The translations under genes and the position numbers were made by a program. The notes beneath the pieces were generated by a model. The model made no database searches and was not told the DNA's origin. It was given only the letters and a program-made list of their open reading frames with translations. DNA of 64,000 bases. Origin: CAVVAY01 sp963746465. GTDB taxonomy: Bacteria; Actinomycetota; Actinomycetes; JACCUZ01. Shown here piece by piece: positions 8,743-18,747 of the stretch (positions within the stretch are counted from its first letter, which is position 1; every line of letters begins with the position of its first letter). The stretch lies in the NCBI GenBank assembly GCA_963746465.1, contig CAVVAY010000005.1, positions 124,001 through 188,000 on the forward strand. Reading direction: 5' to 3'.

Positions 8743-8786
8743 CGATCTACAAATATCGATTGAACAGACGAATGTCAATGTAATAC
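8731..8786. promoter_or_regulatory. Divergent ars promoter/operator
   Basis: On the minus strand, TTGACA (complement of 8773-8778) and TATTTG (complement of 8750-8755) are separated by 17 bp and lie 7 nt before the arsR ATG. On the plus strand, TAATAC (8781-8786) lies 9 nt before the aquaporin ATG. Three copies of the palindrome ATCGAT (8731-8736, 8741-8746, 8755-8760) overlap the arsR start and -10 box. The last two form an inverted arrangement with 8 bp between them and are good candidates for the ArsR operator. This is an AT-rich patch in a GC-rich genome. Confidence 0.6.
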
Positions 8787-8795
8787 GGTCCGGGC

Positions 8796-9485
8796 ATGGG
8801 CCCGCCCGACCTGCTGCGCCGCTCCGTCGCCGAGGGGATCGCCGCCTTCGCGCTCGTCTTCGCAGGCTGCGGGGCGATCGTCACCAACGCCACGCGCGAC
8901 GGCGCGCTCGGCAGCACCGGGATCGCGGCCGTCTTCGGCCTGGTCATCATGGTGATGATCTACGCGACCGGGCATCTCTCGGGGGCGCACATCAACCCCG
9001 CCGTGACGATCGCGTTCACGCTGACGCGCCACTTCCCGCCGCGCGACGCCGTCGCCTATGTCGCCGCGCAGCTCGCGGGCGCGATCGCGGGCGCGCTCCT
9101 GCTGCTGGTCGCCTGGCCCGAGGCGCCGGCGTCGCTCGGAGCGACGGTGCCGTCGGTCGCGACCGGCACCGCCCTGCTCTACGAGATCGTCCTCACGGCG
9201 CTGCTGATGTTCGTGATCGTCGCGGTCGCGACCGACACGCGCGCCGTCGGCGCCGGCGCCGCGATCGCGATCGGCGGCACCGTCGCGCTGGATGCCCTGC
9301 TGGGCGGCCCGCTCACGGGCGCGTCCATGAACCCCGCCCGCTCGCTCGGGCCGGCGGTCGCCGCCGGCGAGTGGCACGACCTGTGGATCTATGTCGTCGG
9401 GCCCGTCGTCGGCGCCGCCCTCGGCGCGGCGGCGTACCAGTTCATCCGCACGCCGGGGACGCTCCCGGGATCGGCATCGGCCTGA
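8796..9485 (+). CDS. Aquaporin / aquaglyceroporin of the arsenic island
   Basis: The 229-residue MIP-family channel has six membrane segments and both NPA motifs: GAHINPAVT in the first half and GASMNPARS in the second. The Arg after the second NPA is the expected selectivity-filter residue. Its position between the ars promoter and arsC resembles rhizobial operons in which an aquaglyceroporin (AqpS) lets As(III), formed inside by arsenate reductase, leave down its gradient. No ArsB or Acr3 pump is visible in the window, which supports such a role. Its stop overlaps the arsC start (TGATG). Confidence 0.88.
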   Translation: MGPPDLLRRSVAEGIAAFALVFAGCGAIVTNATRDGALGSTGIAAVFGLVIMVMIYATGHLSGAHINPAVTIAFTLTRHFPPRDAVAYVAAQLAGAIAGALLLLVAWPEAPASLGATVPSVATGTALLYEIVLTALLMFVIVAVATDTRAVGAGAAIAIGGTVALDALLGGPLTGASMNPARSLGPAVAAGEWHDLWIYVVGPVVGAALGAAAYQFIRTPGTLPGSASA

Positions 9486-9880
9486 TGGCCCGGGTGCTGT
9501 TCGTCTGCCTGCACAACGCCGGCCGCTCGCAGATGAGCCGCGCGCTGTTCGATCGGGACGCCGCGGGGCTGCACGAGTCCGACAGCGCGGGCACCATCCC
9601 GGGCGAGCGCGTCCATCCCGTCGTCGTCGACGTCATGCGCGAGGTCGGGCTCGACATCGGCGGCCGCGTGCCGCAGAAGCTGACGACCGAGCTCGCCGAC
9701 TGGGCCGACGTCGTCGTGACGATGGGCTGCGGCGACGAATGCCCCTTCATCCCCGGCAAGCGCTACGTCGACTGGGAGCTCGCCGACCCGGCCGGCCAGG
9801 GCGCAGACGACGTCCGCAGCACGCGCGACGAGATCGAGCACAGGGTCCGCGGCCTCCTCGACGAGCTGGCGCGCGCCTGA
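9485..9880 (+). CDS. arsC: Arsenate reductase, low-molecular-weight phosphatase type
   Basis: The 131-residue enzyme reduces arsenate to arsenite. It has the N-terminal CX5R loop (CLHNAGRS) preceded by the VLFV strand, and the two further redox cysteines in MGCGDECP. This is the thioredoxin-coupled pI258 family rather than the glutaredoxin type. The ATG overlaps the aquaporin stop by 1 nt, so reduction and channel-mediated efflux are coupled at the translational level. A hairpin follows at 9907. Confidence 0.93.
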   Translation: MARVLFVCLHNAGRSQMSRALFDRDAAGLHESDSAGTIPGERVHPVVVDVMREVGLDIGGRVPQKLTTELADWADVVVTMGCGDECPFIPGKRYVDWELADPAGQGADDVRSTRDEIEHRVRGLLDELARA

Positions 9881-9906
9881 TCCGCGGGGTCTGCGCCAAA
9901 CGACGA

Positions 9907-9928
9907 GAGCCGCGCAGACGCGCGGCTC
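9907..9928. terminator. Hairpin between arsC and glutamine synthetase
   Basis: A 9-bp perfect stem (9907-9915 with 9920-9928, GAGCCGCGC and its complement) with a 4-nt loop lies 27 nt after arsC and 24 nt before the end of the convergent glutamine synthetase gene. It has no U tract. Confidence 0.6.
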
Positions 9929-9952
9929 CCGTGGGACCGGACGTCGCAGGCG

Positions 9953-12097
<2,145 letters not shown>

Positions 12098-12377
12098 GGG
12101 TGACTGGTGTCCTCCTCGTGGTGACCGCGCTGACTGTAGCCGCGGGTCGCCGACCCGGTCCTTGTCCACGCGGACAGGGCTCGGCGGTCGTGGTTGTCCA
12201 CGCGCGAGGGCGTGCGCCGCCTGCCGTGTACGTCTGAGCACACTAGGAGCGGCCCGGCCCGGCTGTCAATGACAGAGGGCGAAGCGGCCTGGGCGATCTT
12301 TCGACCTTCGTACAAAGACGCGCGGCGGGTCGCCCTCGACCATGCCCCTCGATGAAGCACGCGATCGAGGAGGAAGA
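12098..12377. promoter_or_regulatory. Divergent control region of glutamine synthetase and amt
   Basis: The 280-bp non-coding region contains an exact 11-bp direct repeat, TTGTCCACGCG, at 12162-12172 and 12194-12204, 32 bp apart (three helical turns). A possible minus-strand promoter is TTGACA (complement of 12264-12269), 18 bp, TAGTGT (complement of 12240-12245), which would place the repeats in the leader of the glutamine synthetase mRNA. The amt start has a strong ribosome binding site (GGAGGAAG, 12369-12376). A global nitrogen regulator such as GlnR is plausible, but I see no clear GlnR box. Confidence 0.4.
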
Positions 12378-13895
12378 ATGAGACGGACGTTGGCGACCAA
12401 GGTGCTGCCCGCTGCGGGGGCCGGGCTGCTCGTCGCTCTGCTGGTCCCGAGCCTCGCGGCCGCGGACACGCTCGAGGCTTACAACAACGGCGTCCTCCCG
12501 GATTCCGTCGGCTTCAACTCGCTGTGGGTGATCGTCGCCGGCATGGTCGTGATGTTCATGCAGTGCGGGTTCATGTTCCTGGAGATCGGCTTCTCCCGGC
12601 AGAAGAACGCCGGGACGGTCGTCGCGAAGGTCCTCACGAACTTCTCGATTGCTGCAGTGTGCTGGTACTTCGTGGGCTTCGCCTTTGCGTTCGGCAACGA
12701 GCCCAGCGGGCTCGGCGGCCTCATCGGCGGCACGGGCTTCATGCTGCAGGGCTTCGGCGACCCGACGACCGGATTCCCGGTCATGGGCCTCTCCAACGCG
12801 ACGGTCGAGTCGAAGTTCTTCTTCCAGTTCGCGTTCGCCGCGGTCTCGCTGGCGATCGTCTGGGGCTCGACGCTCGAGCGCATCAAGTTCGGCGTCTACG
12901 TCATCTACGCCGTCGTGTTCTCGTCGGTCATCTACCCGATCGGCGCGCACTGGGTCTTCGGCGGCGGCTTCCTGCAGGCCGGCGACTGGCTCGGCACCGG
13001 CATCGTCGGCATGCAGGACTTCGCCGGCTCGACGGCCGTCCACCTCATCGGCGCGACCGGCGCCTTCGCGGTCCTGCTGCTGCTCGGCCCGAGGAAGGGC
13101 AAGTACGGCGCCGACGGCCGGCCGCGGGCCATTCCCGGCCACAACATGCCGCTCTTCGGCCTCGCCGTGATGATCCTGTGGCTCGGCTGGTTCGGCTTCA
13201 ACCCCGGCTCGACGCTGAACATCCAGGACGGGCGCTTCCCCGAGATCCTGATCATCACGAACCTCGCGGCGGCCTGCGGCGTGCTCGGCTCGCTGATCAT
13301 GGGCCGCCTGATGATGAGGACGCTGGACATCGGCATGTGCGGCAACGGCGCGATCGGCGCGCTCGTGGCGATCACCGCGCCATCGGGCTACGTCGAGCTG
13401 TGGGCGGCGGTGCCGATCGGCCTCATCGCCGGCCTGCTGATCCCGCCCTGCGTGCTGGCGATCGACAAGAAGCTCGACGACCCGGTCGGGGTGCTCACGG
13501 CGCACGGCATCTGCGGCATCTGGGGAACGCTGTCCTGCGGGTTCTTCACCTCACCGCGGCTGGCGCAGTACAACGCGTTCGGCGATCCTGACGGCGGCCT
13601 GTTCTACTCCGGCTCGCCGAGCCAGCTCATCGCGCAGGTGGTCGGCTTCTCGGTGGCGTTCACGTTCGTGTTCGTCGCGAGCTTCGCGACCTTCTATGCG
13701 ATCAAGAAGACCTACGGCCTGCGCGTCTCCGAAGAGGAAGAGGACGCCGGGCTGGACATCTCCGAGCACGGCATGTACGGCTACCCGGAGGCGTTCATCC
13801 CGGCAGCCGAGCTCGTCGGCTACGGAGGTGGGCCGTCTGCGACGGTGTCGCCTGCACCGGTTCCCAGTCTGGCCACGAAGGAGAGCCCCGCATGA
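12378..13895 (+). CDS. amt: Ammonium transporter
   Basis: The 505-residue Amt/MEP channel has a cleavable signal sequence (hydrophobic stretch ending LAAAD near residue 30) and eleven expected membrane helices. The paired pore histidines are in STAVHLIG (about residue 221) and LTAHGICG (about residue 374). The cytoplasmic C-terminal region is rich in Glu/Asp, followed by a Pro/Ala tail. The start at 12378 was chosen for the GGAGGAAG site 2 nt upstream; an upstream ATG at 12342 lacks one. It overlaps glnK by 4 nt, the standard amt-glnK pairing in which GlnK plugs the channel. Confidence 0.95.
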   Translation: MRRTLATKVLPAAGAGLLVALLVPSLAAADTLEAYNNGVLPDSVGFNSLWVIVAGMVVMFMQCGFMFLEIGFSRQKNAGTVVAKVLTNFSIAAVCWYFVGFAFAFGNEPSGLGGLIGGTGFMLQGFGDPTTGFPVMGLSNATVESKFFFQFAFAAVSLAIVWGSTLERIKFGVYVIYAVVFSSVIYPIGAHWVFGGGFLQAGDWLGTGIVGMQDFAGSTAVHLIGATGAFAVLLLLGPRKGKYGADGRPRAIPGHNMPLFGLAVMILWLGWFGFNPGSTLNIQDGRFPEILIITNLAAACGVLGSLIMGRLMMRTLDIGMCGNGAIGALVAITAPSGYVELWAAVPIGLIAGLLIPPCVLAIDKKLDDPVGVLTAHGICGIWGTLSCGFFTSPRLAQYNAFGDPDGGLFYSGSPSQLIAQVVGFSVAFTFVFVASFATFYAIKKTYGLRVSEEEEDAGLDISEHGMYGYPEAFIPAAELVGYGGGPSATVSPAPVPSLATKESPA

Positions 13896-14266
13896 AGATG
13901 GTGATCGCATACGTTCGGCACGAGGCATTCGAGCCGATCAGAACGGAGCTCCTGACGCTCGGGTTCCCCTCGCTGTCCATCAGCGAGGTGAAGGGCTCGG
14001 GGCGCCAGAAGGGCATCACCGAGCGCTACCGCGGCGCCGAGCTCACGAACTACCTGCGGCCGAAGGTGAAGATCGAGTGCGTCGTCTCGACGAAGGACGT
14101 CATGACGATCGTCGAGACGATCCTCAAGCACGGCAGGACGGGTGCCGTCGGCGACGGCAAGGTGTTCGTCCTGCCGGTCGAGGAGGCCTACCGCATCCGC
14201 ACCGGCGAGTCGGGTGAGGAGACCCTGCAGGCCCACCCGGACGCCGCTGCGGCGGCCGCGGGCTAG
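13892..14266 (+). CDS. glnK: P-II nitrogen regulatory protein with unusual T-loop
   Basis: The 124-residue signal protein binds ATP/ADP and 2-oxoglutarate and regulates the Amt channel encoded just before it. Typical P-II features are the VKGSGRQKG segment, the T-loop, the GAVGDGKVFV B-loop and the RIRTGESGEE C-loop. Residue 51, the Tyr that is uridylylated in proteobacteria and adenylylated in actinobacteria, is Leu here (YRGAEL, then TNYLRPK); a Tyr occurs at 54 instead. The C-terminus has an extra Ala-rich tail. The 4-nt overlap with amt implies coupled translation. Confidence 0.95.
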   Translation: MKMVIAYVRHEAFEPIRTELLTLGFPSLSISEVKGSGRQKGITERYRGAELTNYLRPKVKIECVVSTKDVMTIVETILKHGRTGAVGDGKVFVLPVEEAYRIRTGESGEETLQAHPDAAAAAAG

Positions 14267-14271
14267 GTGGG

Positions 14272-14302
14272 GAGGGTGGCCGCCCCGACAGCGGCCACCC
14301 TC
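14272..14302 (+). terminator. Perfect 12-bp hairpin after glnK
   Basis: Positions 14272-14283 (GAGGGTGGCCGC) pair perfectly with 14291-14302 around a 7-nt loop, starting 6 nt after the glnK stop. There is no U tract. It could end amt-glnK transcription or act as a partial terminator before the regulator gene. It overlaps the most upstream possible start (GTG 14267) of that gene, which argues for the later ATG. Confidence 0.6.
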
Positions 14303-14332
14303 GTCGAGCGTCTCAGGGGGCTGCATCTGCGG

Positions 14333-15484
14333 ATGGTCGACGCCGTCCTCGCCGGGGATGGGCTCGAGCGCGTCGCGGAGCTTGCGGCCGAGGCGGTCGG
14401 CGGGTCGGTGGCGATCGTGGTGCCGCGGCTCGGAGCTGCCGTCATCGCGCCCGCGGGCTCGCCCGCCGCGGACAGGCTGCCCGAGGTACGTCACTACGTC
14501 GCCGACGTCGTGCACGACCGCCCGGCGCACACGCCGCGCGGCGTGGCGATCGAGATCCCGATCTCCTCGGGCGACGAGACGGTCGGCGCCGTGCTGCTGC
14601 TCGACGCCGGAAATGCGCCCACCGAGGCCGCGGAGTACCTCCACCTCGCGGCCGTCGCCTCGCTGACCGAGGTCGCCGTCGAGGAGGCGCGCGACGAGGT
14701 CGAGCAGAACCTCCGCGGGTCGTTCCTGGAGGACCTGCGGGCCGGCAGCGAGCTGTCGGCCGACGAGCTCGTGCGCCGCGGCGCGCGGCTGGGCTGCGAT
14801 CTCTCGCGGGGCGCGATCGCGCTCTGCGCGGAGCTGCACACCGATCGCCCGCGCCACGTGGTCGCGACGATCGCCGAGGACCTGCCCGGTGCACTGGCCC
14901 AGCACATGGAGCGCACGAGCACCGGGGGGCAGGCCGGCCGCATCTACGCGCTGCTGCCCGCGATCGTCGCCGATGACCCCGCCGAGGCGACGCTCGCCGC
15001 GGCCGCGCGGCTGGCGGCGCGCCTGCAGCGCCACGGCACGGTCGGGCTTTCCTCCTTCTACGCCGAGCCGGGCGACCTCGGCCGCGCGGTGCAGGAGGCC
15101 GAGCTCGTGCTCGACGTCCTGACCGTCTCGGGCGAGCCGATCGCCGAGGACATCAACCAGGGCACCTATCGGCTGCTGTTCCGCGTCCTCGCGTCGCACC
15201 CCGAGGAGGTGCGCTCCTTCTATGAGGACACGGTCGCGCCCGTCGTGCGCTACGACGACCAGTACCGCACCGATCTCGTCGGCACGCTGGAGGCCTATCT
15301 CGCCGCCAACTGTCACATGAGCGCCACGGCGGCGGCGATCCATGCCCACCGCCACACGGTCGCCTACCGCCTGGAGCGCGTGCGCGATCTCACCGGCCTG
15401 GATCCCATGCAGTCCGAGGACCGAGAGCGTCTCGGCCTCGGCCTGAAGGCCTACCGGATCATCGCGCCGCGCCTGCCGCGCTGA
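14333..15484 (+). CDS. PucR/CdaR-type transcriptional regulator
   Basis: The 383-residue protein has a GAF-like sensory region at the N-terminus (about 1-130), a middle GGDEF-related CdaR-like domain (about 150-290) and a C-terminal PucR helix-turn-helix (about 300-383) with NCHMSATAAAIHAHRHTVAYR. Such regulators usually activate catabolic or nitrogen-salvage genes. The ligand is not evident. The ATG at 14333 has GGGGG 12 nt upstream and lies just beyond the glnK hairpin. A GTG at 14267 directly after the glnK stop is the alternative, but it would put the hairpin inside the coding sequence. Being next to amt-glnK, it may control nitrogen genes. Confidence 0.82.
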   Translation: MVDAVLAGDGLERVAELAAEAVGGSVAIVVPRLGAAVIAPAGSPAADRLPEVRHYVADVVHDRPAHTPRGVAIEIPISSGDETVGAVLLLDAGNAPTEAAEYLHLAAVASLTEVAVEEARDEVEQNLRGSFLEDLRAGSELSADELVRRGARLGCDLSRGAIALCAELHTDRPRHVVATIAEDLPGALAQHMERTSTGGQAGRIYALLPAIVADDPAEATLAAAARLAARLQRHGTVGLSSFYAEPGDLGRAVQEAELVLDVLTVSGEPIAEDINQGTYRLLFRVLASHPEEVRSFYEDTVAPVVRYDDQYRTDLVGTLEAYLAANCHMSATAAAIHAHRHTVAYRLERVRDLTGLDPMQSEDRERLGLGLKAYRIIAPRLPR

Positions 15485-15985
15485 TCACTGGGAGGCCTGG
15501 AGCTTCTCGGCCGACAGCGCGTCGCCGGCGATCTCGAGGCGCTTGCCCTCGATGCTGTCGCGCTGGGACTGCGCGCGCTCGATGAGCGTGTCGATGTCCG
15601 TCGAACCGAGCTCGGCGTAGCCGCCCTCGACGACCTTCAGCGCCTTCCACATGCAGAGCTTGCCCTCGACGCCGATCGAGAGCGTCTCGAGCGTCAGGAA
15701 CGTCCCGAACTGGGGGTCGTCGACCGTCTCGCCACTGAACTTCGACTCGGAGATCTCGGAGCCGATCTTCGCGAAGACCTCCTTGGCGCCGCTGGCGTGC
15801 GCGTTGAGCTGCGCGATCAGCGACGTCAGTGTCTGGAAGTCGGCGCTGATCCCATCGGCCAGCTGCTGGAAGAACTCGCCCATCTCGCCGTCGTGGTTCT
15901 CGGCCGCGGTCCGGGCGAGCTCGACGCCGGCGGTGGCGCCGGCGAGGTGGTCGTTGAGATAGACGTGCAACGGGTCCTTCATCAT
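15485..15985 (-). CDS. Predicted four-helix-bundle protein of unknown function
   Basis: The 166-residue protein is helical throughout and begins PLHVYLNDHLAGATAGVELAR, with later segments NHDGEMGEFFQQLADG and GKLCMWKALKVV. The pattern of acidic and His residues in successive helices recalls ferritin-like or hemerythrin-like bundles, but no definite metal-site motif can be assigned. It has no signal peptide. Its stop abuts the PucR-type gene (TGATCA). Function unknown. Confidence 0.7.
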   Translation of the reverse strand: MMKDPLHVYLNDHLAGATAGVELARTAAENHDGEMGEFFQQLADGISADFQTLTSLIAQLNAHASGAKEVFAKIGSEISESKFSGETVDDPQFGTFLTLETLSIGVEGKLCMWKALKVVEGGYAELGSTDIDTLIERAQSQRDSIEGKRLEIAGDALSAEKLQASQ

Positions 15986-16059
15986 GGGGTGTCTCCCTGT
16001 CCTCGGGGTACCGCCCGGCCGTGGGCGTGCGATTCCGGCGCTACGTGGTCAGGTCAGAC

Positions 16060-16671
16060 CTACCCGGTGCGACGTTGAATACTCCCAGCCTGCTTGCGGA
16101 GCACGCGGCCGGTGCGTGGATCCACGCGCGCCTGCGCGGGCGTGGAGTCGACGCGGACCTTGATGGCGCCGCTCGCCCGCTGCTTCCCGGCGGCGCGGAT
16201 GCGCGCCCTGCCGGCGAGGTCGGCGGCCACCGCGTAGCGGACCTCGTGCGTGCCGGCGAGGACCGGGGTCACCTGCCAGCGCAGCGTCGTGGTCCTCCCG
16301 GGCGCGAGCGGACCGGCCGTCCACGTGTCCTGCACCGCGGTCACCGCGCCGGGCGGCTCGTCGTCGATCAGCCAGACGAGCGTGCGCGCATCCGCCTGCG
16401 ACGCGGCGCCCGAGCGGCCGGAGAAGCCGTGCACGGTGACGGCGAGGTTCGGGATCGTGCGATCGCCCGTGTTGCGGACGGTGAGCGCGAAGGTCGGCTT
16501 CTCGGCGAGGTGCTGGCGCGCCGGGAAGCGCGCCCCGACGGCGACGTCGTAGGTGCCCCCGCCGGTGCCCGCGTCGCGGCGCTCGCCGCCTCCGCAGCCT
16601 GGCGCCGCGAACGCCAGCGCGACCGCGGCGAACGCGGTATACGCCCGCAGGTTTGGAGGGCCGCTCCACAC
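16060..16671 (-). CDS. Lipoprotein with CARDB-like beta-sandwich domain
   Basis: The protein (about 203 residues from the GTG at 16671) has a hydrophobic N-terminus ending in APGCGGG, a lipobox-like site. A single Ig-like domain follows, with FALTVRNTGDRTIPNLAVTV and TTTLRWQV strands typical of CARDB or DUF11-type modules. The C-terminus is basic. The start is uncertain: an ATG at 16749 is possible but would extend into the presumed promoter of the permease gene. It is divergent from the lipid-transport cluster and could be an exported accessory factor, though nothing in the sequence proves this. Confidence 0.65.
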   Translation of the reverse strand: MWSGPPNLRAYTAFAAVALAFAAPGCGGGERRDAGTGGGTYDVAVGARFPARQHLAEKPTFALTVRNTGDRTIPNLAVTVHGFSGRSGAASQADARTLVWLIDDEPPGAVTAVQDTWTAGPLAPGRTTTLRWQVTPVLAGTHEVRYAVAADLAGRARIRAAGKQRASGAIKVRVDSTPAQARVDPRTGRVLRKQAGSIQRRTG

Positions 16672-16809
16672 AGCGGCGCCAACGTACCACGGCCCCCCGC
16701 ACCCGCTCGCCGACCGGGCGCGCGTTGGCACTGGCGGGGTGCAGGGCATTCCCCTACGCTTGCCGACGGTGTCGCGGGTGCCCCGCGGTCCGGGCGGAGG
16801 AGATACCTG

Positions 16810-17616
16810 ATGGTTCGCAATGTCGCCGATCGAGCGTTTCTTCCGGCCAAGAGCCTGCTCGAAGAGGTCGGCGACATGATGATCCTCACGGGCAGGACGA
16901 TCATGTCCGCGCTGCGCCCGCCGTATCCCTACGGCGGAGAGTTCGTCAACCAGTTCCTCTTCGCGCTGAAGCTCTGCTGGTTTCCGCTCCTGGTCTCGAC
17001 GATCGCCTTCGGCTACGGCGCGCCGGGGCTGCAGGCCGCGAACTTCCTCGTCCTCTTCGGCGCGATCGACCGGCTGGGGGGCTTCTTCGTGCTCGCCTCG
17101 ATCCGCGAGTTCGCCCCGTTCGTCACGGCGATCGTGCTCGCCGGCGTCGCCGGCACCGCGATCACGGCCGACCTCGGCGCGCGCAAGATCCGCGAGGAGC
17201 TCGACGCGCTGCAGGTCCTCGGCATCGACCCCGTCAAGAACCTCGTCGTGCCGCGCTTCCTCGCGCTCATGCTCGTCACCGGGCTGTTCAACGTCTACGC
17301 GCTGCTGTTCGGGGTCTTCTCGGGCGTGCTGGCGACGCTCGTCAACGGTGCGCCGCTGGGCGGCTTCTGGGCGACGTTCTTCACGAACGCGTCGCTGACC
17401 GACCTCTGGGGGTCGACGCTGAAGACGACGCTCTTCGGCGCGATCATCGCGATCGTCTGCTGTTACAAGGGCATGACCGCGTCCGGCGGGGCGGAGGGGG
17501 TGGGGCGCGCTGTCAACCAGGCGGTGGTGATCGCCTTCCTGGGCATCTTCGCGTTCAACTACGTCTTCACCCAGACGTTGCTCGCGACGAACCCCGAACT
17601 GACGAACCTGCGCTGA
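16810..17616 (+). CDS. YrbE/MlaE-type ABC permease A
   Basis: The 268-residue membrane protein is the first of two MlaE/YrbE permeases. The coupling-loop motif of the family is visible as EELDALQVLGIDPVKNLVVPR, with five to six hydrophobic segments around it. The ATG at 16810 follows a GGCGGAGGAG ribosome binding site, and TACGCT at 16755 is a possible -10. These permeases work with an Mkl/MlaF ATPase to move lipids. In mycobacterial mce operons the YrbE pair is followed by six MCE proteins, which are absent here. Its stop overlaps the start of the second permease by 1 nt. Confidence 0.92.
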   Translation: MVRNVADRAFLPAKSLLEEVGDMMILTGRTIMSALRPPYPYGGEFVNQFLFALKLCWFPLLVSTIAFGYGAPGLQAANFLVLFGAIDRLGGFFVLASIREFAPFVTAIVLAGVAGTAITADLGARKIREELDALQVLGIDPVKNLVVPRFLALMLVTGLFNVYALLFGVFSGVLATLVNGAPLGGFWATFFTNASLTDLWGSTLKTTLFGAIIAIVCCYKGMTASGGAEGVGRAVNQAVVIAFLGIFAFNYVFTQTLLATNPELTNLR

Positions 17617-18413
17617 TGGGCGGCTGGTTTGCCATCCCGCGGGACTGGATCGCGAACTTCGGCGAGATCGCGAAGTTCTCCGGGCGCATCATGGGCCAGG
17701 TCTACAGCTTCCGCGTCTTCCGCTTCTTCGGCGAGGCGCTGCGCCAGGCGGGGATCCTCATCGTCTCCTCCACGCTCGTCATCTGGGGCCTCGTGTTCAT
17801 CATCGGCCTGCAGTGCGGCATCGAGGGCGCGTACTTCAACCGCTCCGTCGGCAACCCGGCGTACGCGGGCGTCTTCGCCGCGTGGTGTGACCTGCGCGAG
17901 CTCGTGCCCTACGCCTTCGGCTACATGATGGCCGCGAAGGTCGGCACAGGGATCGTCGCCGAGCTCGGCTCGATGCGGATCTCCGACGAGATCGACGCGC
18001 TCGAGGTCATGGGCATCAGCTCGGTGACGTTCCTGTGCGCCACGCGCCTGTTCGCCGCCTGGCTCGTCCTGCCGTTCGTGTACATCGCTGCGATCGGAGC
18101 GGGCTTCCTGGCGTCGTACATCGCCGTGGTGCAGCAGATAGGCGAGGTCTCCAGCGGCGGATTCTTCCTGATCTTCTGGATGTTCCAGAACCCGCCCGAC
18201 CTCGTCTACAGCCTCCTGAAGGCGATGGTGATGGCGACCGCGATCGTGCTGGTGGGCTGCTACTACGGCTACCACGCGAGCGGCGGGCCCGTGGGCGTCG
18301 GCACCGCGACCGCGAAGTCGATGGTCATGAACATCGTGCTCGTGCACCTGATCGGGATGCTCGGCACACAGCTCTTCTGGGGCGCCAATCCGCGCGCCCC
18401 GATCGGAGGATGA
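17616..18413 (+). CDS. YrbE/MlaE-type ABC permease B
   Basis: The 265-residue protein is the second MlaE/YrbE permease. It has the paired coupling-loop motif SDEIDALEVMGISSVTFL and a GTGIVAELGSMRI segment. Its N-terminus carries an extra amphipathic stretch (FGEIAKFSGRIMGQVYSFRV), characteristic of YrbEB-like subunits. The two permeases should form a heterodimer. A gap of about 85 nt without a permease-like feature separates it from the repeat protein gene. Confidence 0.92.
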   Translation: MGGWFAIPRDWIANFGEIAKFSGRIMGQVYSFRVFRFFGEALRQAGILIVSSTLVIWGLVFIIGLQCGIEGAYFNRSVGNPAYAGVFAAWCDLRELVPYAFGYMMAAKVGTGIVAELGSMRISDEIDALEVMGISSVTFLCATRLFAAWLVLPFVYIAAIGAGFLASYIAVVQQIGEVSSGGFFLIFWMFQNPPDLVYSLLKAMVMATAIVLVGCYYGYHASGGPVGVGTATAKSMVMNIVLVHLIGMLGTQLFWGANPRAPIGG

Positions 18414-18486
18414 CGGGATGCGAACGGTGAGGATCACGTAGGACGGAGGACCGGGCGACGCTGGGGTTCGTCGTCCGAACATGAGG

Positions 18487-18747
18487 GCGGGAGAGGTCAT
18501 GAGCAGCAAGTCGGAGGAGCCGGCCGCGGCGGCGGCCAGGGAAGCGACGTCGGCATCGGCGTACGAGCGGTTCGTGGAGCAGGCCAGGTCGGCGGTCGCT
18601 GCCGCGGCATCCGCGGCCGAGTCGGCGCTGCGCGACGTGCCGGGGGCGGCGGACCTGGTGGCGAGAGCGGCCGGGATGGTGGGCGTCACGGCGGCGTCCG
18701 ACGAGCAGCGCGATGTGTCTGCAACAGAGGCGGGAGAGGTCATGAGC
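18487..18747 (+). repeat. Duplicated 18-nt ribosome-binding-site/start context
   Basis: The 18-nt sequence containing GGGAGAGG and ATGAGC occurs exactly at 18487-18504 and 18730-18747, 243 nt apart and in the same frame. Both copies would serve as good translation starts, at 18499 and 18742. Two products are possible, one with and one without the N-terminal 81 residues. Confidence 0.6.

Noticed and set aside
8743..8778. Longer N-terminus of ArsR from ATG 8778
   Set aside because: The promoter TTGACA/TATTTG lies within this stretch, so the mRNA would start after it.
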